A stretch of 9,327 nt of DNA from Anaerolineales bacterium UBA5069 (GTDB taxonomy: Bacteria; Chloroflexota; Anaerolineae; Caldilineales; Caldilineaceae), in contig DIAV01000293.1 in the NCBI GenBank assembly GCA_002415895.1, positions 1 through 9,327 on the forward strand, written 5' to 3'. A program made the translations under genes and the position numbers. Positions 1 through 5,344 of the stretch are shown here, one piece after another. Every line of letters begins with the position of its first letter. Position 1 is the first letter of the stretch. The notes below the pieces were generated by a model that saw only the letters and a program-made list of their open reading frames with translations, was not told the origin of the DNA and did not search any database.

Positions 1-19
1 AGATGTGTATAAGAGACAG
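1..19 (+). other. Tn5/Nextera mosaic-end adapter (library artefact)
   Basis: The first 19 bases are exactly the transposase mosaic end used in tagmentation libraries (AGATGTGTATAAGAGACAG). This is untrimmed adapter at the contig edge and not genomic sequence. It supplies a spurious in-frame ATG at position 3, which would translate as MCIRDR in front of the first gene. Genomic sequence begins at about base 20. Confidence 0.97.
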
Positions 20-20
20 G

Positions 21-563
21 GGCGACGCGTTTTCCGTCCATGTTACGGTGGACGACAATGTTGTTGACCTGTTGACTGTTGAGAATCAGGATGGCACGCT
101 GGTGATAGCGCTCGAATCCGGTGCATACAATAATGTGACTGAGCGGGCGGAGATCACCATGCCCATGCTGGGCGGCGTCAAGGTGAGTGGCGCAGCGACG
201 GCGACGCTCGAGGGCTTTGCGGGCGGCATGGCCTTCCAGGGGGTTGCATCCGGCGCCAGCCGCATTACCGGCGACATGTCCGCCGCCCGCACTGTGCTCG
301 ACATTGCGGGCGCCAGTGAGGTAACCCTGCGCGGCGAAAGTGACACGCTCGACGCCAAAGCTTCGGGCGCAAGCAAGCTCAACCTGGGCGAACTGGTTGT
401 GCGCAGCGCAACCCTGGATCTGTCCGGCGCGAGCTTTGCGTTGGTGAATGCGTCAGAGGAGATCGATGCCACAGCCGGTGGCGCGTCCCACGTTGAGTAC
501 ATTGGCAATCCCGCGACGATACGCCAGGACACAAGCGGTGCATCATCGGTGGCACAGCACTAG
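21..563 (+). CDS. GIN-domain (DUF2807-like) secreted protein, 5' end missing
   Basis: This is the C-terminal 180 residues of a protein whose start lies beyond the contig edge; the apparent ATG at 3 belongs to the adapter. The fragment is rich in Gly, Ala, Ser and Thr. It carries seven copies of a [S/A/G]-G-A-[S/A] motif spaced 18-21 residues apart, each followed by a short alternating hydrophobic strand (for example SGASRITG, AGASEVTL, SGASKLNL). This is the pattern of the GIN domain (putative auto-transporter adhesin head, DUF2807), which stacks as a beta-solenoid. Proteins of this family are normally exported or lipid-anchored, but the signal region is missing here. It lies 161 bases upstream of a small PspC-domain gene on the same strand, and GIN and PspC domains often occur together, in neighbouring genes or in one protein. 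The family's biochemical role is unknown; envelope stress or surface adhesion are guesses. The family call is fairly secure and the function is not. Confidence 0.8.
   Translation, partial: GDAFSVHVTVDDNVVDLLTVENQDGTLVIALESGAYNNVTERAEITMPMLGGVKVSGAATATLEGFAGGMAFQGVASGASRITGDMSAARTVLDIAGASEVTLRGESDTLDAKASGASKLNLGELVVRSATLDLSGASFALVNASEEIDATAGGASHVEYIGNPATIRQDTSGASSVAQH
186..545 (+). repeat. Seven degenerate GAS-type protein repeats within the GIN-domain gene
   Basis: Within the first gene, codons for SGAA/SGAS/AGAS/GGAS recur seven times at a period of about 57-60 bases (18-21 residues). The last copy ends near base 545. The repeats are conserved at protein level and diverged at DNA level, so they reflect a beta-solenoid fold and not a recent tandem duplication. 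Confidence 0.7.
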
Positions 564-724
564 CGAATGCGCGCTCTGGGCGCGAAACCTTTGCCGCCTC
601 GGCTGCGTATAGTGTAGCAATGGGGCGTGTGGTGATTACCCATCCCGCCCGGCAATCATCAGGATCGCAAATGGACTGCCATTGCGGCAGGATGCAGCGG
701 CCACAGCGCCGCAGGAGAGTTATT
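564..724 (+). promoter_or_regulatory. Spacer before the PspC gene, with a weak promoter candidate and a clear Shine-Dalgarno
   Basis: This 161-base spacer contains a TATAGT at 608-613 that could act as a -10 box, but I find no convincing -35 box at the right distance. A Shine-Dalgarno AGGAGAG at 713-719 lies five bases before the ATG at 725. This sets the PspC start there and not at the upstream in-frame ATGs at 620 or 671. A short CGCGC/GCGCG inverted repeat at 570-584 has no T-tract and is not a terminator. Confidence 0.4.
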
Positions 725-910
725 ATGGAGACATACAAGAAGTTGCGCCGTCAGAATGGCGTTTTTGCAGGCGTGTGTGGCGGTTTGGGTGCGTTTTTTG
801 ACATCTCCCCCAATTGGTTCCGCCTGCTCTTTGTTCTGCTGGCGCTGCCGGGCGGTGTGCCGGGCCTCCTGGCCTATGTGATCATGTGGATCATCATGCC
901 CAAGGCATAG
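725..910 (+). CDS. Small PspC-domain membrane protein
   Basis: This 61-residue protein is essentially one PspC domain. It has a basic N-terminus (METYKKLRRQ), the family hallmark GVFAGVCGGLG at residues 11-21, then FFDISPNWFRLLFVL and a hydrophobic membrane segment ending IMWIIMPKA. Proteins of this size with one PspC domain are common and insert in the inner membrane. In enterobacteria PspC takes part in the phage-shock response with PspA and PspB; in other phyla stand-alone PspC proteins have less defined envelope-stress roles. The start at 725 is chosen because AGGAGAG lies five bases upstream and the domain begins right after it; the longer reading from 620 adds a non-conserved, Arg-rich tail. 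It follows the GIN-domain gene on the same strand and ends just before a strong terminator. The family call is secure; a specific role here is not shown, and no pspA or pspB is in the window. Confidence 0.9.
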   Translation: METYKKLRRQNGVFAGVCGGLGAFFDISPNWFRLLFVLLALPGGVPGLLAYVIMWIIMPKA

Positions 911-930
911 TGCAGTACAGTGCAGTACAC
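911..930. repeat. Tandem 10-base duplication after the PspC stop
   Basis: TGCAGTACAG is followed directly by TGCAGTACAC, two copies differing in the last base, immediately after the PspC stop codon. It is probably a replication-slippage duplication with no evident function. Confidence 0.6.
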
Positions 931-945
931 GCATCCGCGGACAAG

Positions 946-981
946 AAAAACGGGCAACCTGATATGGGTTGCCCGTTTTGT
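946..981. terminator. Bidirectional intrinsic terminator between convergent genes
   Basis: A perfect stem pairs AAAACGGGCAACC (947-959) with GGTTGCCCGTTTT (967-979) around a seven-base loop. The GC core is nine base pairs. It is flanked by A-rich sequence on the left and T-rich sequence on the right, so it has a U-tract when read from either strand. It sits 36 bases after the PspC stop and 27 bases beyond the stop of the opposing flavin reductase gene, exactly where a shared terminator for two convergent units is expected. Confidence 0.92.
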
Positions 982-1006
982 CTTTCTATGCAAAAACCCG
1001 CCGCTG

Positions 1007-1528
1007 CTAAACGTCGGCCAGGACGTGCCACTGACGCTTGTAATAGAGGAGGGGCGCGCCATCATCCGCAGCGCCTGCGGCCACAACCTCACCCACGAAA
1101 ATCGTGTGGTCGTCGCCGTCAAAAACGTGCTTCACTCGGCAATCCACCCAGGCCAGCGCATCAGACAAAATGGGGCAGCCCGTCGCTGCAAGAAACGTCG
1201 CTACGCCGGCGAAGCGGTCTTCCACCTCGGGAATCATGCCGGCAAAACGCATGCCCAACTCGGTTTGCTCGGCGCGCAGGATGCTGGCCGCATAGCGTTG
1301 CGTGGCCATTATTACATCGTGCGTATAGAGCTTTTTGCTCACGCTCACCAGCACTTCGGGCGGGTCAATGCTCAGGCTTGTGAGTGAGCTTGCCGTAATG
1401 CCCACCTGGCGGCCACCCTCCGGTGCGACAGCCGTCACAACGGAGACGCCTGTCGCCCAGTGTGACATCGCCTCTTTGTAGGACTGCACATCAACGGCCA
1501 TCAAGGGATCCTTCACAATATGACCCAT
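1007..1528 (-). CDS. Flavin reductase-like (FMN-binding split-barrel) protein
   Basis: This 173-residue protein has the layout of the flavin reductase-like domain family (DIM6/NTAB, HpaC-type). Residues 17-33 (YKEAMSHWATGVSVVTA) match the family's N-terminal signature. They are followed by GITASSLTSLSIDPPEVLVSV (43-63), the flavin-binding strand-loop. YAASIL (79-84) and RFAG (94-97) follow, and the C-terminus ends LLYYKRQWHVL. Such proteins bind FMN or FAD and use NAD(P)H to supply reduced flavin to a partner monooxygenase. The length is typical. The start at 1528 is set by GGAGGTT six bases upstream; a second ATG at 1501 is less well placed. The gene is alone on its strand, with no monooxygenase beside it, so the partner is elsewhere or it is a general flavin reductase. 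Its substrate cannot be read from sequence. Confidence 0.9.
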   Translation of the reverse strand: MGHIVKDPLMAVDVQSYKEAMSHWATGVSVVTAVAPEGGRQVGITASSLTSLSIDPPEVLVSVSKKLYTHDVIMATQRYAASILRAEQTELGMRFAGMIPEVEDRFAGVATFLAATGCPILSDALAWVDCRVKHVFDGDDHTIFVGEVVAAGAADDGAPLLYYKRQWHVLADV

Positions 1529-1534
1529 CAGCGC

Positions 1535-1541
1535 AACCTCC
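1535..1541 (-). promoter_or_regulatory. Shine-Dalgarno of the flavin reductase gene
   Basis: On the - strand GGAGGTT ends six bases before the ATG at 1528. It is the strongest ribosome-binding site in the window and decides the start in favour of MGHIVKD over the internal Met at residue 10. Confidence 0.85.
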
Positions 1542-1588
1542 AGAATACGTACACAACTATAATCCAAATGTGCTTGTGCGTTGCAGCC

Positions 1589-1594
1589 ATTATA
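1589..1594 (-). promoter_or_regulatory. Candidate -10 box for the flavin reductase gene
   Basis: The - strand reads TATAAT, a consensus -10 hexamer, 60 bases upstream of the flavin reductase start. This predicts a leader of roughly 50 bases. There is no recognisable -35 box 16-18 bases further upstream, so the call rests on the hexamer and its position. Confidence 0.35.
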
Positions 1595-1698
1595 CGCCAT
1601 GATACAAAGGGCGCGCGTAGCCTTGTGTCCAGTGCGGGCAGATGATGTGTGGATTGCGCACCCAGTCTCTGCGCCCATGCGCCAATCGCGCGCCGATT

Positions 1699-1707
1699 TG
1701 CTACAAT
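1699..1707 (+). promoter_or_regulatory. Candidate extended -10 promoter of the rightward operon
   Basis: TGCTACAAT is an extended -10 element (TGn plus TACAAT), in the correct divergent region and orientation for the operon starting at 1854. No good -35 box is visible, as is usual for extended -10 promoters. It would give a leader of about 140 bases. Confidence 0.35.
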
Positions 1708-1853
1708 AGCCAACAGACATCATACTGCGATGCACCCCGTGCCGATTTGTGTGGGCATGGCTGTGCGGGATTGCACACCAGCAATTGCAGCACGGGCATG
1801 AGCCGGCAGCACACGTCACAACAGACAACAGGGAACACGAGAGGGATGTAGCC

Positions 1854-2201
1854 ATGAAGGGGATGCTTTACCTGCCCGGCCGCGCAGAGCCGGCGGCTAT
1901 ACTTGATGATGTGAAGGTGATTGCGTTCAACGACAACCATACTGTTGCACCCGTGCGCATCTACTACAGCACCCGAAACCTGAATACGGGCAAGGCCATG
2001 CTCGAACTGGTGCGTGATGATCGCCTGCAGATCAAGCTCGACGACGGACGCAGCGGCAATGTGCTGCTGCAGCACCAGAGCATGGATGCCGACGGCAAGA
2101 GTGTGGGACTGCTGCGCGTGCTGGGCCGGTTATCCGATCCGGTGGACCCATCGGCGCTGCCGGCAGAGACCGTGTTAATCGCCGACCCAACCTCATTGTG
2201 A
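1854..2201 (+). CDS. Unrecognised 115-residue protein at operon head
   Basis: I do not recognise this protein. It is soluble-looking, with no signal peptide, membrane segment or Cys cluster. It has alternating hydrophobic stretches suggesting a beta-rich fold: a conspicuous N-terminal strand pattern (ILDDVKVIAFNDNHTVAPVRIYY), a basic/acidic middle (RDDRLQIKLDDGRSGNVLLQH) and a short tail. The start at 1854 is chosen because GAGGG (1841-1845) lies eight bases upstream; a longer frame from 1749 adds His/Cys-rich sequence that looks non-coding. It is followed after 13 bases by the SH3b-like gene, so the two are probably cotranscribed. The DDGRSGNVLLQH stretch could be a small beta-barrel or ligand-binding loop, but this is only an impression. 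Homologue neighbourhoods would show whether it belongs with the polysaccharide cluster. Confidence 0.75.
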   Translation: MKGMLYLPGRAEPAAILDDVKVIAFNDNHTVAPVRIYYSTRNLNTGKAMLELVRDDRLQIKLDDGRSGNVLLQHQSMDADGKSVGLLRVLGRLSDPVDPSALPAETVLIADPTSL

Positions 2202-2214
2202 GCCTGGGCAGCGC

Positions 2215-2757
2215 ATGACCGCTCAACCTGTCTCGCCCTCCGGTCGCGACGCGGGCGGCGCGCCGCAATCGGGCGCGCCACGCAACCGCGCCGCGCGCAG
2301 TCACCGCGGCCGCTACTGGCTGGGCTTCGTGCTGGGCTTCACTTTGCTCATGCTGGTCTCATGCGGGGGCGTGGCTGTCGCGCTGGGCTTCAATCGCCTT
2401 ACACTGGCTGAATTGCGTGGCGACACTGTGGCATGGACACCGCCCACGCTCATCCCCACGCCGCTCGCCCCCGCCCCGGGCGAAACGCCAGTTGCGCCGG
2501 TTGCCGGGCGCTTCAGCGCGGGGCAAACCGTCTACAACATTACAGGCAGCCGCGTGAATCTGCGGCAGACCCCCGGGCATGTGGGCAAGTCCAGCAGCGA
2601 TGTGCTGGCGCAGTTGCGCCCCGGCGATGCGCTCATCATTGAGGGTGAGACGGCAGCCGTTGATAACCTGACCTGGTGGCGCGTAACATATCAGGGCAAC
2701 GAGGGCTGGGTGGCCGAGGCAACCGCAAGCGGTGTCGACATTATGGGACAGCCATGA
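2215..2757 (+). CDS. Membrane-anchored SH3b-like domain protein
   Basis: This 180-residue protein has three parts. A basic, Gly/Arg-rich N-terminus (1-33) precedes one hydrophobic membrane segment (about 35-58). A Pro/Thr-rich linker (74-98, TPPTLIPTPLAPAPGETP) leads to a bacterial SH3-like domain (about 104-170). The latter shows the usual VNLRQTPG opening and the closing strand WWRVTYQGNEGWVAE. Bacterial SH3 domains typically bind cell-wall peptides or glycans, and this topology would place the domain outside the membrane. The sequence LVSCGG at 47-52 resembles a lipobox, so lipoprotein processing at Cys50 is an alternative to a plain anchor; the 34-residue stretch before the hydrophobic core is long for a lipoprotein signal. 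The start at 2215 is 13 bases after the previous stop, with no good Shine-Dalgarno. The stop codon overlaps the next possible start as ATGA. Domain assignment is good; the ligand is unknown. Confidence 0.82.
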   Translation: MTAQPVSPSGRDAGGAPQSGAPRNRAARSHRGRYWLGFVLGFTLLMLVSCGGVAVALGFNRLTLAELRGDTVAWTPPTLIPTPLAPAPGETPVAPVAGRFSAGQTVYNITGSRVNLRQTPGHVGKSSSDVLAQLRPGDALIIEGETAAVDNLTWWRVTYQGNEGWVAEATASGVDIMGQP

Positions 2758-2858
2758 GCAGCCGGCTCGCCTTTCTGCTGCGCAATTTGCATCCATCTCC
2801 TATTCTTACTCCTATCCTTACTCCTATCCGCATAATCGTCTCCCCAAAACTCCCATGA
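2754..2858 (+). CDS. Possible 34-residue mini-cistron linking SH3b and SDR genes
   Basis: An ATG at 2754 overlaps the TGA of the SH3b gene (ATGA, 2754-2757). It opens a 34-codon frame whose own TGA overlaps the ATG of the SDR gene (ATGA, 2855-2858). The peptide is hydrophobic and basic (MSSRLAFLLRNLHPSP, then ILTP repeats from the 12-base tandem repeat). A weak GGGA at 2745-2748 precedes the start. The SDR start has no Shine-Dalgarno of its own, so translational reinitiation through this frame would explain how it is translated. No family resemblance is visible, so this may be a leader peptide and not a functional protein. It may also be a chance open frame in a short spacer. Conservation of both overlaps in relatives is the test. 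Confidence 0.35.
   Translation: MSSRLAFLLRNLHPSPILTPILTPIRIIVSPKLP
2793..2828 (+). repeat. 12-base tandem repeat in a G-free tract
   Basis: CTTACTCCTATC occurs twice in perfect tandem (2805-2816 and 2817-2828), preceded by a degraded third copy (2793-2804). There is no G between 2790 and 2829, and only two in the whole stretch 2790-2856, which is striking in this GC-rich context. The unit is a multiple of three, so copy-number change would keep the mini-cistron in frame (ILTP repeats). Confidence 0.85.
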
Positions 2859-3859
2859 ATTCACTGCGCACAGCGTTTGACGGCGCATCTGTGCTGATGA
2901 CCGGCGGTCTTGGTTTCATTGGCGCAACGCTCGCCAGGCAACTCGTCGCGCTGGGTGCGCGCGTCACCCTGGTGGACAGCCTGATTCCCGAGTATGGCGG
3001 CAATCTCTTCAATGTGGCCGGGCTGGAAGATAAGCTCCGTATTAATATCTCGGACGTGCGCGATGCGCACAGCATGCGCTACCTCGTGCAGGGTCACGAC
3101 TATCTCTTCAATCTGGCCGGGCAGACGAGTCATATGGACTCCATGCAGGATCCGCTCACGGACCTGGAGATCAACAGCCGCGCCCAACTCTACATCCTCG
3201 AGGCCTGCCGCCACGAGAACCCGGCCATCCGCATTGTCTTTGCGTCCACACGCCAAATTTATGGCAAGCCCGAGCGGCTGCCCGTGGACGAGAGCCATCC
3301 CCTGCGCCCTGTCGATGTCAATGGCATTCACAAGATAGCGGGAGAGGCGTATCACACGCTCTACAGTCACGTCTACGGGTTGCGCACGGCGTCGCTGCGG
3401 CTGACGAACACCTACGGCCCGCGTATGCGCGTGGTGGACGCACGCCAAACCTTTTTGGGTATCTGGATTCGCCTGCTGGTGGAGGGCAAGCCCTTTGACG
3501 TGTGGGGCGGGGAGCAGTTGCGCGATTTCACCTTTGTGGATGACGCCGCCGATGCGTTCCTGCGTGCGGCCGCGGCGCTCAACGATGATGGGGCGGCAGC
3601 GGGCCGTGTCTACAACCTGGGCGGCAATGAGGTGATTGCGCTGCGGGAACTGGCAACGCTCCTGGTGGAGGCGGCGGGCGGCGGCGCATTCAACGTGCGG
3701 TCCTATCCCGCCGAACGCAAGCCCATTGACATTGGCGACTACTACGCCGACGACAGCCGCATTCGCGCCGAACTGGGCTGGCAGCCGCAAACGGCACTGC
3801 GCGACGGGCTGGCGCGCACAGTGGCGTACTATCGCGAACACCTGGCAGAGTACATCTAG
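2855..3859 (+). CDS. NAD-dependent epimerase/dehydratase (extended SDR), nucleotide-sugar type
   Basis: This 334-residue extended short-chain dehydrogenase/reductase fits the nucleotide-sugar epimerase/dehydratase family. The Rossmann motif TGGLGFIG is at 16-23, and Asp41 ends the second strand, favouring NAD(H). FNLAGQTSH is at 85-93 and the active-site strand FASTRQIYG at 129-137. The substrate-side stretch LRLTNTYGPRM is at 181-191 and RDFTFVDDAADAFL at 223-236. Where the family has Tyr-x3-Lys, this protein has NGIHK at 156-160: Lys160 is present but the catalytic Tyr position is Asn156. Such enzymes convert UDP-, dTDP- or GDP-sugars in the cytoplasm to feed glycan synthesis, and the flippase and glycosyltransferases downstream fit that. 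The start at 2855 keeps the Rossmann fold near the N-terminus; the longer frame from 2732 would run through the SH3b gene end and the repeat. The exact sugar substrate is not readable, and the Asn makes the reaction type uncertain. Confidence 0.9.
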   Translation: MNSLRTAFDGASVLMTGGLGFIGATLARQLVALGARVTLVDSLIPEYGGNLFNVAGLEDKLRINISDVRDAHSMRYLVQGHDYLFNLAGQTSHMDSMQDPLTDLEINSRAQLYILEACRHENPAIRIVFASTRQIYGKPERLPVDESHPLRPVDVNGIHKIAGEAYHTLYSHVYGLRTASLRLTNTYGPRMRVVDARQTFLGIWIRLLVEGKPFDVWGGEQLRDFTFVDDAADAFLRAAAALNDDGAAAGRVYNLGGNEVIALRELATLLVEAAGGGAFNVRSYPAERKPIDIGDYYADDSRIRAELGWQPQTALRDGLARTVAYYREHLAEYI

Positions 3860-3860
3860 C

Positions 3861-5306
3861 ATGTCCAGCCTTGCGCGCCGTAGTGTAACGGCAGTCTCGT
3901 GGAATGTGCTGGCCCAGGGCATCATCATTGCCGTAGGCTTTGTGCGCTCCATCCTGCTGGCGCGCATGTTGGAGGTCGAGACCTTTGGTATCTATGCAGG
4001 TGCGCTGGCCATTGTGCTGCTTGCCGGCGTCTTTGCCGATTTTGGCTTCTCGGGCGCGTTCCTGCATCACGCCCCCGAAACTGACAATGAGGACCACGCG
4101 GCGGCGGTCTATCTGTCGCTGCAACTCCTTTTCTCAACACTGTGGGGCGTGGCCATGGTTGCGTTTGTGCTGCTGTGGGCATCCGGCCCTGCACGCACAG
4201 CGCTGCTGGTGATTGTGATTACCACGGCTGTGGAGTTGCTGACGCGTGTGCCTTCCACGATGCTGGTGCGCCGCGTGCAGCACAAGCGCATCGCAATTCT
4301 CAACATCGTCAATGTCCTCCTTGTCTCGCTGATCACGGTGGGGCTGGCGTGGCGCGGTGTAGAGCTTTGGACATTGCTGGCGAGTGAGGTCATTGCGACT
4401 CTGGTCATGGGCATTGGCTATTTTGTGTGGTGGCCGGCGTGGCGGGCGCACCTGGCGTGGGACCGCGCAACGGCCGCCTACTTCCTGCGTTTTGGCGCGC
4501 CTTTGCTCGGTGCAAACCTGCTTGAGACATCCATCCAGCGTATCGATGATATCTTTGTGCGCTACCGGCTGGGCGTGCTGGACATGGGCTTCTACTCGCG
4601 CGCCTACACCTTTGCCTCCTACCCGCGCGGGCTGCTTTCCACACCTGTCACGCTGGTGGCCGGCGGCACATTCGCCGAAGTGGCGGAGAATCGGCTACAG
4701 TTGTCCAAGGCCTTCTTTCGCACCAGCGCGCTGCTGGTGCGCGCCGGTTTTCTGCTGGCAGGCTGGCTCATCCTGATCGCGCCCGAGTTTGTCATGCTGC
4801 TGCTGGGCGAGAAGTGGCTTCCGATGGTGCCCATCTTTCGCATCATGTCCATCTTTGCGCTGATTGATCCGCTGCGCGACCTGCTGACGTCCGTGTACGT
4901 GGCGGTTGGCCAACCGCGCCGCCTCATGCGTTACAAACTCATTCAGCTTTTGGTCCTCATTGCCGGTTTGCTGCTGCTGGGGCAACGCTGGAGCGTCGTT
5001 GGTGTGGCGGTGGCCGTCGACCTGATGTTGGTCGTTGGCATTGGCCAGCTCATGCTGGGCGCACGCCCGTGGGTGGATTTTTCCCTGCGCCGCATCTTCC
5101 TGTGGCCACTGCTGGCGTTGGGCGGTGCGGTTGGCGCAGCAGCATTGGCGATCTGGGCGTGGGGTCCCGATTTCAATCTTTGGCTGTCGGCGTTGCTCAA
5201 GAGCCTCATCATGGGCGCGGTTTATATGGCAATTCTGTGGTTGGGTGAGCGCCGCCGCCTGCTGGAGATGTGGGGCGCGCTGCGCAAGCAATTGCAGAGC
5301 GCGTAG
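3861..5306 (+). CDS. Polysaccharide flippase (Wzx/MOP superfamily)
   Basis: This 481-residue polytopic membrane protein has about 12-14 hydrophobic segments across its whole length, the usual size for MOP/MVF-superfamily O-antigen and exopolysaccharide flippases. The N-terminus (SSLARRSVTAVSWNVLAQG, first helix to about 34) and the cytoplasmic loop LLARMLEVETFGIY are typical. The middle signature DDIFVRYRLGVLDMGFYSRAY (residues near 230-250) resembles the Polysacc_synt_3/WzxC group. It would move undecaprenyl-linked oligosaccharide from the inner to the outer leaflet of the cytoplasmic membrane. It starts one base after the SDR stop, so the two are almost certainly cotranslated. The upstream extension of this frame (from 3636) runs through the SDR gene and is rejected. 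No Wzy-type polymerase is seen. Family confidence is high; substrate specificity is unknown. Confidence 0.93.
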   Translation: MSSLARRSVTAVSWNVLAQGIIIAVGFVRSILLARMLEVETFGIYAGALAIVLLAGVFADFGFSGAFLHHAPETDNEDHAAAVYLSLQLLFSTLWGVAMVAFVLLWASGPARTALLVIVITTAVELLTRVPSTMLVRRVQHKRIAILNIVNVLLVSLITVGLAWRGVELWTLLASEVIATLVMGIGYFVWWPAWRAHLAWDRATAAYFLRFGAPLLGANLLETSIQRIDDIFVRYRLGVLDMGFYSRAYTFASYPRGLLSTPVTLVAGGTFAEVAENRLQLSKAFFRTSALLVRAGFLLAGWLILIAPEFVMLLLGEKWLPMVPIFRIMSIFALIDPLRDLLTSVYVAVGQPRRLMRYKLIQLLVLIAGLLLLGQRWSVVGVAVAVDLMLVVGIGQLMLGARPWVDFSLRRIFLWPLLALGGAVGAAALAIWAWGPDFNLWLSALLKSLIMGAVYMAILWLGERRRLLEMWGALRKQLQSA

Positions 5307-5344
5307 ATTGCTGCGCTTGGGGTGCGACGCAAACAAAGAAAGGC

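Larger units (their letters stand above)
1529..1853. other. Divergent intergenic region, 325 bases
   Basis: The region between the leftward flavin reductase gene and the rightward operon holds no convincing gene. Short open frames run through it but show no family features or ribosome-binding sites. It contains a - strand TATAAT, a + strand extended -10 box, the two Shine-Dalgarno sites at its ends, and a weak hairpin TGTGC/GCACA at 1762-1777 in the presumed leader of the rightward operon. I recognise no riboswitch or operator. Confidence 0.6.

Noticed and set aside
814..1387. Two + strand open frames opposite the flavin reductase
   Set aside because: They cross a strong terminator, overlap the PspC gene and are low-complexity Arg/Pro/His-rich. 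The - strand frame carries the flavin reductase family signature.
1762..1777. TGTGC/GCACA hairpin in the leader of the rightward operon
   Set aside because: Five base pairs with a six-base loop are expected by chance, and there is no T-tract or recognisable riboswitch core.
2793..2828. Tandem repeat considered as a CRISPR fragment or phase-variable switch
   Set aside because: There are no spacers between units, and the 12-base unit is a multiple of three, so slippage would not switch the frame on or off.
2732..2854. Longer start for the SDR gene giving a Ser/Tyr-repeat N-terminus
   Set aside because: It would overlap the SH3b gene and translate the tandem repeat as SYSYSYPYSYP, while the Rossmann motif sits at the usual place from the ATG at 2855.
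3636..3860. N-terminal extension of the flippase frame
   Set aside because: It runs through the end of the SDR gene and encodes a Trp/Arg/Pro-rich stretch unlike a flippase. The ATG at 3861, one base after the SDR stop, gives a normal N-terminus.
2861..3967. 368-residue open frame on the - strand
   Set aside because: It is antisense to the SDR gene, which has an unmistakable Rossmann motif and family signatures; the antisense product has no domain pattern.
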